From positions 628,595,240 to 628,659,239 of the forward strand of contig NC_081415.1 in the NCBI RefSeq assembly GCF_030272615.1: DNA of 64,000 nucleotides, read 5' to 3'. Under the pieces are notes generated by a model. It saw nothing but the letters and a program-made list of their open reading frames with translations, made no database searches and was not told the DNA's origin. Below are positions 34,215 through 45,678 of the stretch, in pieces. Both the position numbers and the translations under genes were made by a program. Position 1 is the stretch's first letter, and each line of letters starts with the position of its first letter. The DNA comes from Cryptomeria japonica. Taxonomy: Eukaryota > Streptophyta > Pinopsida > Cupressales > Cupressaceae.

Positions 34215-37208
34215 ATAAATATATTTTGTTTAAATCAAGGGATGGTTTCCTTTACTCATAGGCATGCAAATTTGTTATACATATATTATATATAAATGCT
34301 ATATATCTGTATAACTGAACATATCTATAGTTTCAAAAATATATACAGGTTGCAACTAGGGTATAAATTTTTTTTATACAATAAATCTATAGGTACTGTA
34401 AATCTGCAACTTATTTTAACAGTTTTGATGCTATTTTGAGGTTTAATTCTTTGTGTTTATTTCCCTTTTATCATAATCTTAGTTGCTAAATGAATAGATA
34501 GGTTATTTAGTAAAATTTAAATTGCAACTAGATAAATAGTATATTACTTAAATTAATTAGACTATTTACTCTAGATGTACTTTCTGTTATAAAAGAAAAC
34601 AACAGAATCAACTAATCTTCAAAAAACAAAAATGTTAAATAAAGAATTTATTAAATTAAACTATAGAGATGGTTATGATAACTTCAGATTTTATTTTTTG
34701 CATTTAAAATAAAATCCCAGATAAAATAAAATCACAGATTTAAATAAAATACTTTTATATTTCCATGTATAGTCCTAAATGCTTTTATTTTCAGCCTTTG
34801 CATGCATGCAAAATCAATTCTATTTCTTTTCAATTAAATAAAAGAATAAATTTAACTCATTTCCTTTCAAGAAATATTAAATACTCTACAAGATTTAACC
34901 TCAACTTTAGGACTAGAACTTAGAAATAAAGCATTTATCTTTTCTGCAAAATAACATGATATTTTCTGCATATATATAACAAATAACATATCCCCAAGTC
35001 TTTATTTCTATTTTACAAATAGCCTCTCTTTTCAAACAAATGGGGACTTTACAAAGGGTATTAATTACATTTACAACAATTTTCCTCAATCCATATCTTC
35101 CACCATAACTGCATGCCCTGATATTTCTTCTAACAATCTGCAAATAAACCAAAACTATGACCATGGAGTGCTCACCTCCTAGCCTAGGCTAACTGGTAGC
35201 CACCCCCAAGCTCGGAGAACCAAGCCCTAGATGGGTAACGAACATGCAAACACAAAGAGACAGAATACACACAAACTCAAACACATCCCAACCCAGGCTA
35301 CACTGCACCACACATTATGATGTCGTTTTCAAGGGTGGTAGTGGACCAAGTATCCTGAGGAGAATTGCAAGTATGGAAAAACATATAGCCACCTCATAGA
35401 AAACCAAATACATCAAGTATAGCAACCCCTTATTCCTTATGCCCCCCAAGGCATTCATGCCTTATTTCCCTCCTTATGACCCCCAATGCATAAACAAGCC
35501 ATGCAACAAGGGTCACATAAAATCCCTTGTGATCACTCTCATAATGAGAGTATCTCACTCGAGGGTTATCACTTCTACCACCCACAAGATCCTCCTCTCT
35601 CCCAAGAGTAAGAGGTCTTGATGACTCCCAAAAACACATACAATGTATAAACACCAAGTACCAAATAAATTTCCAAGAGAACATGCACGGAAACTAGTTA
35701 TTTACACAAACATTACTTTCAAAAAACACATGCAATAAGAAATCCATTATAAGAAAGATACAACCAACCTTAATCTACCCAAAGGTATGCTAGTTTTGTT
35801 GAGGATGAGCAGCCCAATTCCATGGTTCTTCCCCTCCTACCCTTAGCCAAAATTCTCAAACCAAATTCTATCTTTTTCTTTTCAAAACTCTCGTCTCCAA
35901 AAATGGAGTGGGTGATTAGCCCCAACATCTCTCTTTCTTGCTTAAGAAGACACTAGTGTGAGTTCTCTCAAGTTTCTAAAACTGAAAAGGAAAGTAGGGT
36001 GAAATGGGAAAGGGAACTCTCATTCAAAAAGGAAGGTTAACAACTTTGTTCAAGCCTTCTAATTTCCATTTTTGCACAACTTAGAAAAGTCACTTTTAGG
36101 GTGTCTAAATGGTCACATGGGAGTAGAAACATGCCTAAAATTACTCCTAACCCTTAGATATACCTTATGGGCTTTAGGAAACCGTAATAAACTACCGTTA
36201 GGAGTCCATTTAACCCTTTTTAAACCCCTCTGAAGTTTATTTTTGGGTCAAACCTAAGTTGACCATCCCAAAGATTCTTTACCTAAGGCAATTATGGAAT
36301 CACATTAAATTTAATTGAAAAATCTATAGTTAAACAATTTCCTCCAAGAGACAAATTTAAAAACTCAAACATAAATCAACACGTGTCAAGTGACACAAAG
36401 AAAATACTTTTACAAAATTGTTCATGAAATCTTGTCTCTTGTTGGATTTAAGTAAGTCAAATAAATAACATTTAACACACATGCATCATTTACTATTACG
36501 AATAAAATACGACACAAACGGGGTGTTGTCTCTCCAAATAGACAAACGTTGGTTTTACGAACATACATAGGTCTAGGTTTGGTTCTCCGTAATATTTCCA
36601 TGACATGGATATCTTTTCCTATGCCACTCAAATACACATTAGTAATTTCCAATAACGTCGTATAATATTAAACACATGAATTAGAATACACATCAAACAC
36701 TTCCCATACAATTTTCATTTGAACAATTCAATATATCTCATATCCAATTAAATCCACATAAGCAATTATCATAATTCTCGTAATTTTGGTCCACACATAA
36801 AACATACATCTTAATTCTATTATCTTAATAAAGACATGCAAATCCAATAATGACATACATCATCTCCAATTTATCCTATTCTAGAATCATATAGAGTTCT
36901 TTATCATAAAGAATATAAATGAAGCATCAACATTCATCAATGTTATCCAATCACAGAATCATATAAGTTCTACATCCAGACATAGCTGACATACGTTAAA
37001 TCAAGATTATCCAATCAATGGATCTTTTAGGATTTCAAATTCATAACACATCAAAATGTACACCACAAGGTGCAATAACTCTATAACTTGGTTCAATTAC
37101 TTTTCTCACCAAGCTATCTATCTAACATAGTCCATTCTATTGAATTATAAAGCATTTATTAATAGGGTCAAACATGGTCAACTAAGTTAATCAAAGCTTG
37201 GCCTTACA

Positions 37209-37491
37209 GTTTTTATATATATCTTTAATGATAGATTACTTGGTCATACACTAGGGTAAAATGGAATGAAGTATTAGACTATATGAAAAAGTAAGTGTCA
37301 ACCGGTTTATGCTTGTCTCAGTTATTCTGGGTTTTGCTGGTTGTACTATGTTCAAGACCGGTGTTACTGTTTGTATGCCTAAGCACAGTGTTTGCTGACA
37401 AACTGGTTTTGGGTTCTGTTTTTGTCTGTACTGATTCACCCTCCCCCTCTTAGTACTGGTTTGGTACTATCCATTCATCATTGAGTTATCA
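37209..37491 (+). repeat. Copia C 5' LTR, right part
   Basis: Opens with the G duplication GTTTT (37209-37213) and continues the LTR through TCTTTAATGATAGATTAC to GAGTTATCA at 37491, next to the PBS. Collinear with about 43052-43329. Confidence 0.93.
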
Positions 37492-37493
37492 AT

Positions 37494-37509
37494 TGGTATC
37501 AGAGCAACC
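37494..37509 (+). promoter_or_regulatory. Copia C primer binding site
   Basis: TGGTATCAGAGCAACC begins two bases after the LTR end (GAGTTATCA). Initiator-Met tRNA type. Confidence 0.95.
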
Positions 37510-37562
37510 TCCAGGTCCTCTGTGTTATAAGCTTAACCGCTTGATGTAAAGATCTCAGTCTA

Positions 37563-38465
37563 GTGATGAAGAGGGAAGGTCCAAAGTTCAATAGAGAAAA
37601 TTTCAGTAAATGGAAAGATAGAATGAAGATATACATCAGAAGCATGGGTACTCAACACTGGTGCTATGTTGAGAATGCCTATGTTGCCCCTACTAGTACT
37701 CTCACCGATGACCAAAAGAGAGAGATGCAGGAGAATGGGCAAGTCATGGAAGCCCTAATTAGTAGTTTATCTAACATTGAGTTTATTGATGTCTAAGATA
37801 AGGTAAATCCCAAAGAGGTATGGGATACTTTTGAAAATATCTATGGCGGTGATGAGCATGTAAAATAAGCTAAGGAAGAAAGCCTTAGAGGGAAGTTTGA
37901 ACACATGTGGATGGTTGAAGGTGAGACCATTCAATAGTATGGAATAAGAATCAAAACCATTGTTGGAGATATCAAGAGTGCAGGTGGTAAAATAGAAGAT
38001 TCCACTGTTGTGAGCAAAGTCCTAAGATCCTTATTACCGGTCTATACAATAAGGGTTGCTGCTATTCAGGAGTTGAGATCAATAGATAAGATTAAGGTAT
38101 CCCTAGACTCCATCATTGCAAAGTTGACAGCCTATGAGCTAAACAGTTTTGATGGTAGTGTTCAAAAGACTGAATCAACTTTTAAAGCTTCTGTTGTACC
38201 ATCCAGAAAAGGAAAAGAAGCTAGCACTAGTGGTGAACTAAGACAGAGCAGAGAAATGGATGATGAGGAGATTCTGATGGCATTTGAAGCTCTTCTTGCT
38301 AGGAAACTTCCAAAGGGAACTAACAAATATAGAGGTAAGCTCCCTTTGAAATGCTTTTCTTGTAACTAGATAGGACATATTGCTGTAAACTGTCCTAATG
38401 GCGACAACAAGGATGAATCAGAAAGGTTCAAGAAATTCAAAGGAGGAAACCGGAGAAACTATTTT
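37563..38465 (+). pseudogene. Copia C gag
   Basis: Gag starts about 55 bp after the PBS with MKREGPKFNRENFSKWKDRM, then VMEALISSLSNIEFIDV. Stops follow where Gln is expected (37794-37796, HVK-stop-AKEE near 37865 and TIQ-stop-YG near 37936). It continues EVWDTFENIYGG, SKVLRSLLPVYTIRVAAIQE, LDSIIAKLTAYELNSFDG and YRGKLPLKCFSCN, then a TAG (38367-38369), then IGHIAVNC completing the CCHC knuckle. Gag forms the particle, and the knuckle binds element RNA. The C-terminus blends into an acidic linker. Confidence 0.92.
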
Positions 38466-39080
38466 GTGGTAGTTGATGAAGGTGTCACAGATGAAGAATT
38501 AGAAGATGAAGAAAATGAAGATATTGTGTTTGTTGCTGTCAAGGAAGATGTGTCAGACAAGAAGGCTCTTGTCTCCCAGTTTGATAATTCCAATGAGTGG
38601 ATTATTGAAAGTGGTTGTTCTCACCAGATGACTGGTGATCAGAGAAAGTTTCTATCCTTGGAAGAGTATGATGGTGGTGTGGTTCACTTTGGTAATGATG
38701 CACCATGCATGGTCAAAGGCAGAGGGTCCATCTCTTTGAATTGAAAGAGTAGTGCTGGCAATGTGTATTGGGTTGATGGTCTTAGACACAACCTTCTGAG
38801 TGTTGCCTAGCTGTATGACAGTGGTCTCACTCTGGAATTCAAGAATGGAGTGTGCAGAATCAAAGGAAAGAATGGTGAATTGGTGGCCACCGCCATGAAG
38901 ACCAAATGTAACCTATTTCAACTGAATGCAAATATAAGTACATGTCTTATGGCTAAATTTGATGATAGCTGGATATGGCATAGGAGACTCTGCCATGTAA
39001 ACTTTGATAACATTGTGAAGGCTAGTAAGATCAAGGCAGTTAGAGGGTTGTCGGTAATAAGAAAACCAGATAATACCTTG
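38466..39080 (+). pseudogene. Copia C protease and GAG-pre-integrase region
   Basis: An acidic tail (DEGVTDEELEDEENED) leads to the protease site WIIESGCSHQMTGD (about 38597-38640). The catalytic DSG reads ESG, so the aspartate is replaced by glutamate. It is followed by GNDAPCMVKGRGSISLN, a stop at 38742-38744, VYWVDGLRHNLLSVA, a stop replacing Gln, LEFKNGVCRIKG and the WIWHRRLCHVNFDNIVKAS segment. Confidence 0.9.
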
Positions 39081-39938
39081 TGCAGAGAGTGTCAATTGGG
39101 GAAAATGTCTTCCTCAACCTTTAAAGGTAAACCTTTCACTACTGACAATTTTCTTGACCTTGTGCATACTGATTTGTATGGTCCTATGAAAACTAGGAGT
39201 GTGCAGGGTGATAGGTACTTCATGATTCTCACTGATGACTGCTCAAGAATGATGTGGGTCACATTCTTGAAAGATAAGTCTGAAGCTTTTGTATAGTTCA
39301 AAGCTTTCAGAGCATTAGTAGAGAAGGAAAGCAGTAAAAGAATCAAGTGCCTGAGAACTAATCAAGGAGGGGAATTCACTTCCAGTGAATTCAACAAGTA
39401 CTATGAAGAACATGGCATCAAGAGGCAACTGTCTACCCCCTGGACTCCACAATAGAATGGCCTAGTAGAGAGGAATAAACAGACTATGGTTGAAGCAGCT
39501 AGAATTATGTTGATTCAAGGAAAGGTAGCCCACACCTTTTGGAGAGAAGTGGTGAGCACTGCAGTCTACACAATGAACTGGGTGCTCATGAAGAAAGGTA
39601 AGGATAAAACTCCTTATGAGTATTGGACTGGTAAGACACCTATGGTTAGCTACTTTAGAGTGTTTGGTAGCAAATATTACATCAAGAGGAGTGAACACCA
39701 GAGCAAATTTGATGTGAAATGTGATGAGGGAATATTCTTAGGGTATTCCACCAAGAGAAAATCTCTCAAGTGTTTCAATAATAGGACTCAGAGAATTATG
39801 GAAAGCATCAATGTAAGAGTTGATGAAACCTTTAAGAAAACTAAGGAAACTGACAGTGAGCAAGCGGTAAATGAAGCGGTTGTAACCTTCTAGGAATCGG
39901 TTATCAGTCAACTGAGTACCAGTAATAGTGTTCCAACA
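39081..39938 (+). pseudogene. Copia C integrase
   Basis: The zinc-binding end is CRECQLGKM. In the core, VHTDLYGPM holds the first Asp, RTNQGGEFTS shows the second Asp changed to Asn by G-to-A, and NGLVERNKQT holds the Glu. Stops lie at 39294-39296 and in STPWTPQ-stop-NG. The C-terminal part (WREVVSTAVYTMNWVL, PYEYWTGKTP, FRVFGSKYYIKR and FLGYSTKRKSLKCFNNRT) is an intact 135-codon frame to 39893. A short linker with one stop precedes the RT. Confidence 0.92.
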
Positions 39939-41075
39939 TTGGTAGATGTAGATGCTGATACTGATGGAGATGAGGATGAAGAAGAAAAGCAAGAGGAATC
40001 TATCAAGACCATTCCTTGGTATGTCAAGCTGAATCATGATCCTAAGCAGATCATAGGAGATAAGGATGCAAGAATCCTTACAAGAAGAAAGGTTAGAGAA
40101 AACTCATGTATGACCTTCGAATTTGAGCCTAAATCATTCAAAGAGGCAAATAAAGATGAAGAATGGATCAAGGCAATGGAAGAGGAACTTGACCAGATAG
40201 AGAAAAATGCTACATGGTCTTTGGTACCCAGACCGGAGCATAAAAATGTCATTGGTACCAAATGGGTTTTCAGAAATAAGCTGAATAAGGATGGCATAGT
40301 GATTAGAAACAAAGCCAGAATGGTGTGCAAAGGATATGCCCAAGAAGAAGGAGAAGACTATGGAGAAACCTTTGCTCCTATAGCCAAATTGGAAGGAGTT
40401 CATATGCTTCTTGCATATGCAGCTTTTAAAGGATTCAAAGTCTATCAAATGGATGTAAAATTTGCATTCCTAAATGGTGTACTTGAAGAGGAAGTGTATA
40501 TAGAGAAACCAGATGGGTTTTCCCTATCTGAAGATAGTGACATGGTGTGCAGGCTACATAAAGCCTTATATGGTCTAAAGCAGGCACCTAGAGCATGGTA
40601 TGAACACCTGCATTCCCATCTTGTGAAGATTGGAATTGAGAGAACAAGTGAAGATAGCAATATCTACTTGAAGTATGAAGGAGATCAGATCCTGATCTAT
40701 GAGGTATTTGTTGATGACATTATCTTTGGTGGAGATGACAAGATGAGTCCTAAGTTTGCAGATGAGATGAAGAAAGAGTTTGAGATGTCACTCATAGGGG
40801 AGATTAAGTTCTTCATTGGACTACAGATCCAACAGATGAAAGATGGAATCTTTATCACTCAGTCCAAGTATGTCAAAGAGGTGTTGAAGACCTCTGGCAT
40901 GGAAGATAGCAAATCGCTTGGTACACTGATGGTGACCGGTTGTAAATTATCCAAAGACGATGACTCAACATTGGTTGATGAGAAGGAATACCGATCAATG
41001 ATTGGTAAATTGCATTATGTAGTGCATAGTAGACCAGATATTGTACATGTAGTTGGCATTACTGCAAGGTTCTAG
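39939..41075 (+). pseudogene. Copia C reverse transcriptase (longest intact frame in the window)
   Basis: A 378-residue open stretch. An acidic linker (DADTDGDEDEEEKQEE) is followed by [90 protein letters not shown], the catalytic VFVDDIIFGG (about 40708-40737), FIGLQIQQMKDGIFITQ and IGKLHYVVHSRPDI. The RT motifs are all present with no stop. The frame ends at a TAG replacing Gln (RF-stop-KS). It is part of a polyprotein, so the first Met is not a real start. RT copies the element RNA inside Gag particles. Confidence 0.95.
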
Positions 41076-41656
41076 AAAAGCTCAAGAGAATCCCACTTGG
41101 TTGCAGTCAAGCAGATTCTTAGGTATCTGAAGGGAACTATTGACTATGGGTTATGGTATCCATACAATAATGATTTTAACTTGAAAGTGTTTAGAGATGC
41201 TGATTGGGCTGGTTAGATGACTAGAAGAGCACAACCGGTGGTGCACTATTTTTTGGTGGTAGATTGGTCTCATGGATGAGTAAGAAGTAGAGTTGTCTCT
41301 CTTAGTCTATAGTGGAAGCAGAGTATGTTGCAGCTTTCATGAACTGCACTCAGACAATTTGGATGAAGCATGTATTAAATGGCTTCAAAGTTCCTGTATC
41401 TGAACCGGTAAGTATATTTTGTGACAATACTAGTGCAATTAACATCTCCAAGAATCCGGTTTTACATTCAAGAACCAAGCACTTTGAGCTTAAGTATCAT
41501 TTCTTGACGGAAGAGGTTCAGAACAAAGAGATTGCACTGGAACATGTCTTTAGTAAGGAGCAGTTAGTAGACATATTCACCAAGCCTCTCCCAAAGGCTA
41601 CATTTATGTACTTAAGAGGCGAATTAGGGTTGCTGCCCCTTCAGGAAGTAAACTAA
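41076..41656 (+). pseudogene. Copia C RNase H and polyprotein end
   Basis: Continues as QILRYLKGTIDYGLWYP, FRDADWAG, a frame break near 41215, GGALFFGGRLVSWMSKK, then VEAEYVAAFMNCTQTIWMKH, IFCDNTSAINISKNPVLHSR, KHFELKYHFLTEEVQ, DIFTKPLPKATFMYLRGELG and a LQEVN end at 41656. The RNase H catalytic region is recognisable; several stops occur between 41073 and 41311. Confidence 0.93.
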
Positions 41657-41726
41657 AGGTATATGCTCCACATCAGTCAAGTATTGCATAGTCAAATTTT
41701 TTCTTCAGGATTGATGTGTTGAAGGA

Positions 41727-41861
41727 TGCTACTCCTCAGGGGGAGCAGCATAATTGAATAGGGAAACTTGTGCCTCCACTTTGGCATTGTTGTCAAAGGG
41801 CGAGAAGAAGTGAAGCAGAGAGATATCTTTGTATATTGCCATCAATGCCAAAGGGGGAGAT
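41727..41861 (+). promoter_or_regulatory. Copia C post-pol module and polypurine tract
   Basis: It holds a stem-forming motif TGCTACTCCTCAGGGGGAGC (41727-41746), TTTGGCATTGTTGTCAAAGG with CGAGAAG after it (41780-41807), and CCATCAATGCCAAAGGGGGA ending in GAT against the LTR (PPT at 41848-41861). All five Copia-type elements here share this order. Confidence 0.8.
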
Positions 41862-43329
41862 TGTTGGCATTATGTGAACCGGTATGAGGACATAATGACA
41901 TTATATGTTGTCATTGATGTCAATATGCTGAAGAGAAGAGAACCGGTATAACATTGTGAACCGACATTTATGCCAAAGTGAAGTAGTGTGTTTGTGTAAG
42001 GTGAACCAGCATGTGGTTATGGGAACCGACACATGGAATCTTTCTATGACTACCGGTTGGTAGTCTCAACTTTAGGGTTTCTAGTTTAAGTTCTTCAAGC
42101 CTGTGTGGCTCAACCGGTGACTTTGTGTGATGAGTTAGCATTGTAATGAAGAAAAGATCATGTTGCCACATCAGCCTTGTGCACATGAAGGATCTTGCAT
42201 GAAAGGATATTGTTCCCATCTACCTCAGGAATGTGTGAAGCCTATAAACAGTGATAACGCATGATGGGTTATCAGCCGCCATGAAATCGGTGGAAAACGA
42301 ACGATGGAGAATGTCTTGAGATTGGATCAAGATTGTTGCATTTAATGCAATATGCTCAATAGTCAAGATTGAACTGTTTGAATTCCTTAACCTAATAGGT
42401 TTAGGGTTTAGGGTTTATGCTACCGACCTATCTATTTCCTATAAGGTCAATGTTGTGTTTCTTTCTGAGGTTGTTGGCAAAAGTTGTATGTGTGTATCCA
42501 AGTGAAGAGATACATGATTCTTGCAAGACCATAAGAGAGAAGTGATACCTGTAGAGTGTAAGTGCAGAAGGTGAAGAGGAGCTAAAGCAGATCTACATTG
42601 GCATTGAGTGTTGTTACCAGATCATTGTTATACTTGTTGATCTCTAACCACCTCAATAGTTGGGAAATCCCTTAACAGGGTAGCTTTAACTGACTTTCTG
42701 TAAATCCTTTAATAGGGTGACTCAAAACCATTGAGTTCTTAAAATCCTCTAACAAGGTAACCTTTAACAGGGTTTAACCCTTAACCGGGTATTCTAGCCA
42801 TCCCTTAACCAAGTGATCCCTAACAAGATCGGTTCCTAACATGACCTATTGTATCAGTCTTTAACTGGACAAGGCTCCTAATAGAGCAAACTTCTAAAGA
42901 GTTCAAAAAGAGCTTGTGGGTATTCATCCCCACTATGGTTTTTCCCAGTTGGGTTTCCAAGTGAAAAATATGTGTGTCATATGTGATGTCTTTTTCATGT
43001 GATGCTATGTTGTTTCCTATCAAGCAGTGAATCATGTTGATCTAGCTATATATATATATATCTTTGATGATAGATTACCTGCTCATGCACTACGATGAAA
43101 TGGAATGAAGTATTAGATTGTATGAAAAGATAAGTGTCAACTGATTTATGCTTGTCTCAGTTATTCTAGGTTCTGCCGGTTGTACTCTATTCAAGACCGG
43201 TGTTACTATTTGTATGCCTAAGCACAATGTCTGCTGACAAACTGGTTTTGGATTATGTTTTTGTCTATACTGATTCACCTCCCCCTCTCAGTACCGGTTT
43301 GGTACTATCCATTCATCATTGAGTTATCA
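41862..43329 (+). repeat. Copia C 3' LTR
   Basis: 1468 bp from TGTTGGCATTATGTGAACCG to GAGTTATCA. It contains TTTTTCCCAGTTGGGTTTCC at about 42938-42957 and CACCTCCCCCTCTCAGTACC near its end. Confidence 0.95.
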
Positions 43330-43626
43330 CTTGGCCTTCCTGCATGTGCAGGCCCCTATTGTAGCAGTAATATTCAATTATTGGCCAGTAAGCGAATATT
43401 GTGGGTCACAAATCCCACTGAGGTTTTTCCCACACCGGGTTTCCTCATTAAAATATTGTGTTATGGTGTGCTTTTCATGTTGTGGTTCTTGTTCTTATTT
43501 GTTGCATTATTTCTGCTTTACCGGTACACAGTTTTAATATGTTTTTCATGTTATAAGATAACAAAATTGATTAACTAGTCAGATACTGATTCATCCCCCC
43601 TCTCAGTATCTTTAGGAATCCTAACA
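43330..43626 (+). repeat. Solo LTR B', right part
   Basis: Starts with the CTTGG duplicated by Copia C, runs through the TTTTTCCCACACCGGGTTTC block, and ends GGAATCCTAACA. It is followed by ATAAT (43627-43631), a perfect match to the left flank. No PBS follows, so it is solo. It splits the gag of Copia D. Confidence 0.9.
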
Positions 43627-43631
43627 ATAAT

Positions 43632-43876
43632 CCCATGATTTGTAGATCTGATAATGCACTCAGAAGTGCTTCTCTTGCTTTGCAATCATTGTCCATGTCC
43701 TTAGCCAACACTAGTGGATGAGGTTGATTCAAAATAGGAGCAACATAGCCATTATTAGTAACACCCCATATATCTCTTCCAATGCAGTTCAAATGTGTTT
43801 CCATTCTAATCTTCTATATGCCATAGTTAGTTCCATCAAGCTTCAAACTATCCTTCCTAAAAATATTTATTGCCAT
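43632..43876 (-). pseudogene. Copia D gag, N-terminal part
   Basis: The likely start is the Met at 43876 (MAINIFRKDSLKLDGTNYGI), about 43 bp inside the PBS. A stop follows where Trp is expected in GTNYGIWKIRMETHL. The frame then runs METHLNCIGRDIWGVTNNGY and ALLSALSDLQIM to the insertion of solo LTR B' at 43626. The protein continues at 23149. Confidence 0.88.
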
Positions 43877-43918
43877 AGGATCTCCTCAAGTTGTTAGGCT
43901 TCTACAAAAAGAGGACTT

Positions 43919-43931
43919 AGCTCTGATACCA
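43919..43931 (-). promoter_or_regulatory. Copia D primer binding site
   Basis: Minus-strand TGGTATCAGAGCT two bases inside the right-hand LTR, an initiator-Met tRNA match. Confidence 0.92.
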
Positions 43932-43933
43932 AT

Positions 43934-44989
43934 TCTTAGGTCCCAGGAAGGACAACTGAGAGGTGGGGGGGTGAATCAGTTGTGAACCAGTTGTCAATAA
44001 GTTGTAATCCAAATGAAAATTATTCCAACTTAAACTTAATGCTAGTAAACCAAACTTAAGTGTCAGTAAAATAGATTAACAGTACCGGTTTAACTTAATG
44101 CATAAAACATAAAGAGAAACAACATCCATAACACATAACACATAGATTTTGATGTGGAAACACGGTAAGGAAAAAACCACGGTGAGAAACCTTACCCACA
44201 ATCAGATGATACTACTACAAATAGTATGTGTATACAAATAGGGTCTGCACATGCAGAAAGGCCAATAGCCTAGAGCTCACTACTCAATCACAAAATAGGA
44301 GTGACACTGGCTACACAATTGGATGGTTAAATCCAATGATAATGTACTGCTCAAAAAAGCATCTCCAATGCTGTATTCAATTCCAGTTAAGCTTTGAACA
44401 TGAGTGTCAAAACACCTTCATAACCTTCTTTCAACCTTGAAATAATGTCTGCGTGATTCGCACAAGGATCTTCTTATTTTTTCTCTTCAATATTCGAATA
44501 CACTCATACCATAACCATATCCCCGATCTTCAATAAGATCTCACAATCATATATACAAAACCTAAGACCAAATGTATAGGTAGGCTCACTAAAGATATTA
44601 CAATTAAATCAATTACAAATAAGTCTTGATGTGATACAACATGTCGGTTCAATACATTTACCACAATAACCAATCAATAAACAATCTCCATAATGTGTCG
44701 TGCTGATTTGGAGTACTGGTCCATAACCTAGACCTATCTCTTGGTAAAGGAAAATCTGTCAACCCAATTAGATCAATAAGAAAAACACCAAATCCAAACT
44801 TCCAATCCATGGCTTTGACATAGCCAAATGATCTCCAGATGATAGCAAGTCATCATCGCTTCCGGTGAACAATATAACGTGCTGGTGAACACATACCGGT
44901 GAACATAATGTAAACCTCCAAGAAGACAAGTATTTATATCAATGATAAAACCAATGCAACACATGATGAAGTCATCCATAATACCAACA
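43934..44989 (-). repeat. Copia D 5' LTR
   Basis: 1056 bp, collinear with 17815-18905. The terminal TG has become TC (TCTTAGGTCCC), and the other end is ATACCAACA. Confidence 0.9.
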
Positions 44990-44994
44990 ATATG

Positions 44995-45051
44995 TGCATT
45001 AATCAAAAGGGTATTGATATTTATATTACCATCAATGCCAAAGGGGGAGAT
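44995..45051 (+). promoter_or_regulatory. Copia E 3' untranslated end and polypurine tract
   Basis: E resumes after D. CCATCAATGCCAAAGGGGGA followed by GAT abuts the LTR (PPT about 45040-45051), identical to that of Copia C over the core. Confidence 0.88.
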
Positions 45052-45678
45052 TGTTGGCATTGCATAAAGATTGCATTGACGAAGCTAAGTGTTGTCATTG
45101 ATGTCAATAATAACCTATAATGGAGTTGTATTGCAAACCGATAGTGATGTTGTTATGCAATTGGTAGTAGAGAAGTGAAGGGAACCAATACTGTTATGAA
45201 AGCAGTGATCAACTGGTGACCCCAACCAGTTGATGTGCGAAACCCTAACTGATGGAGCTTGGTGAATCGGTTATGTTGATCTATGATCGAATGGTGATCG
45301 AAGATGGAGATGCCATGTATGCATGGTGCATGTCATGAGTTTCAAAGTATTTTTGGTGTGTGAAGATAACTATTTATCTTGGGAATGAGTAGATGCATAG
45401 CATGAATTGGAAACCACGTGATGAGTTATAGGATTTGATGTGCGGTGATCAAGGAGTAGTCGAAGTTGTCTAGAACAATGTGTAGTTGATTTCTATATAA
45501 TCCAACAGTCATGATTTAACCGATATGTTTGTAATCTTTATGATATTTGTTGGTTTTGTGATGTGTTATCGACCTATTGTATTTGCTTATAATGTTGATG
45601 AGTTGTTTTGTAATAGTGTTGGCAATTTTGTTAAGTGTGGTAGTGTGATTGTTGTCGAACCAGAAGGAGTGCCTATAG
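45052..45678 (+). repeat. Copia E 3' LTR, left part
   Basis: TGTTGGCATTGCATAAAGAT onward. It is collinear with the two 5' LTR pieces (6987-7028 and 13659-13853) and shows the uninterrupted site into which B inserted. It ends with TATAG (45674-45678), the target duplicated by element F. Confidence 0.9.
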
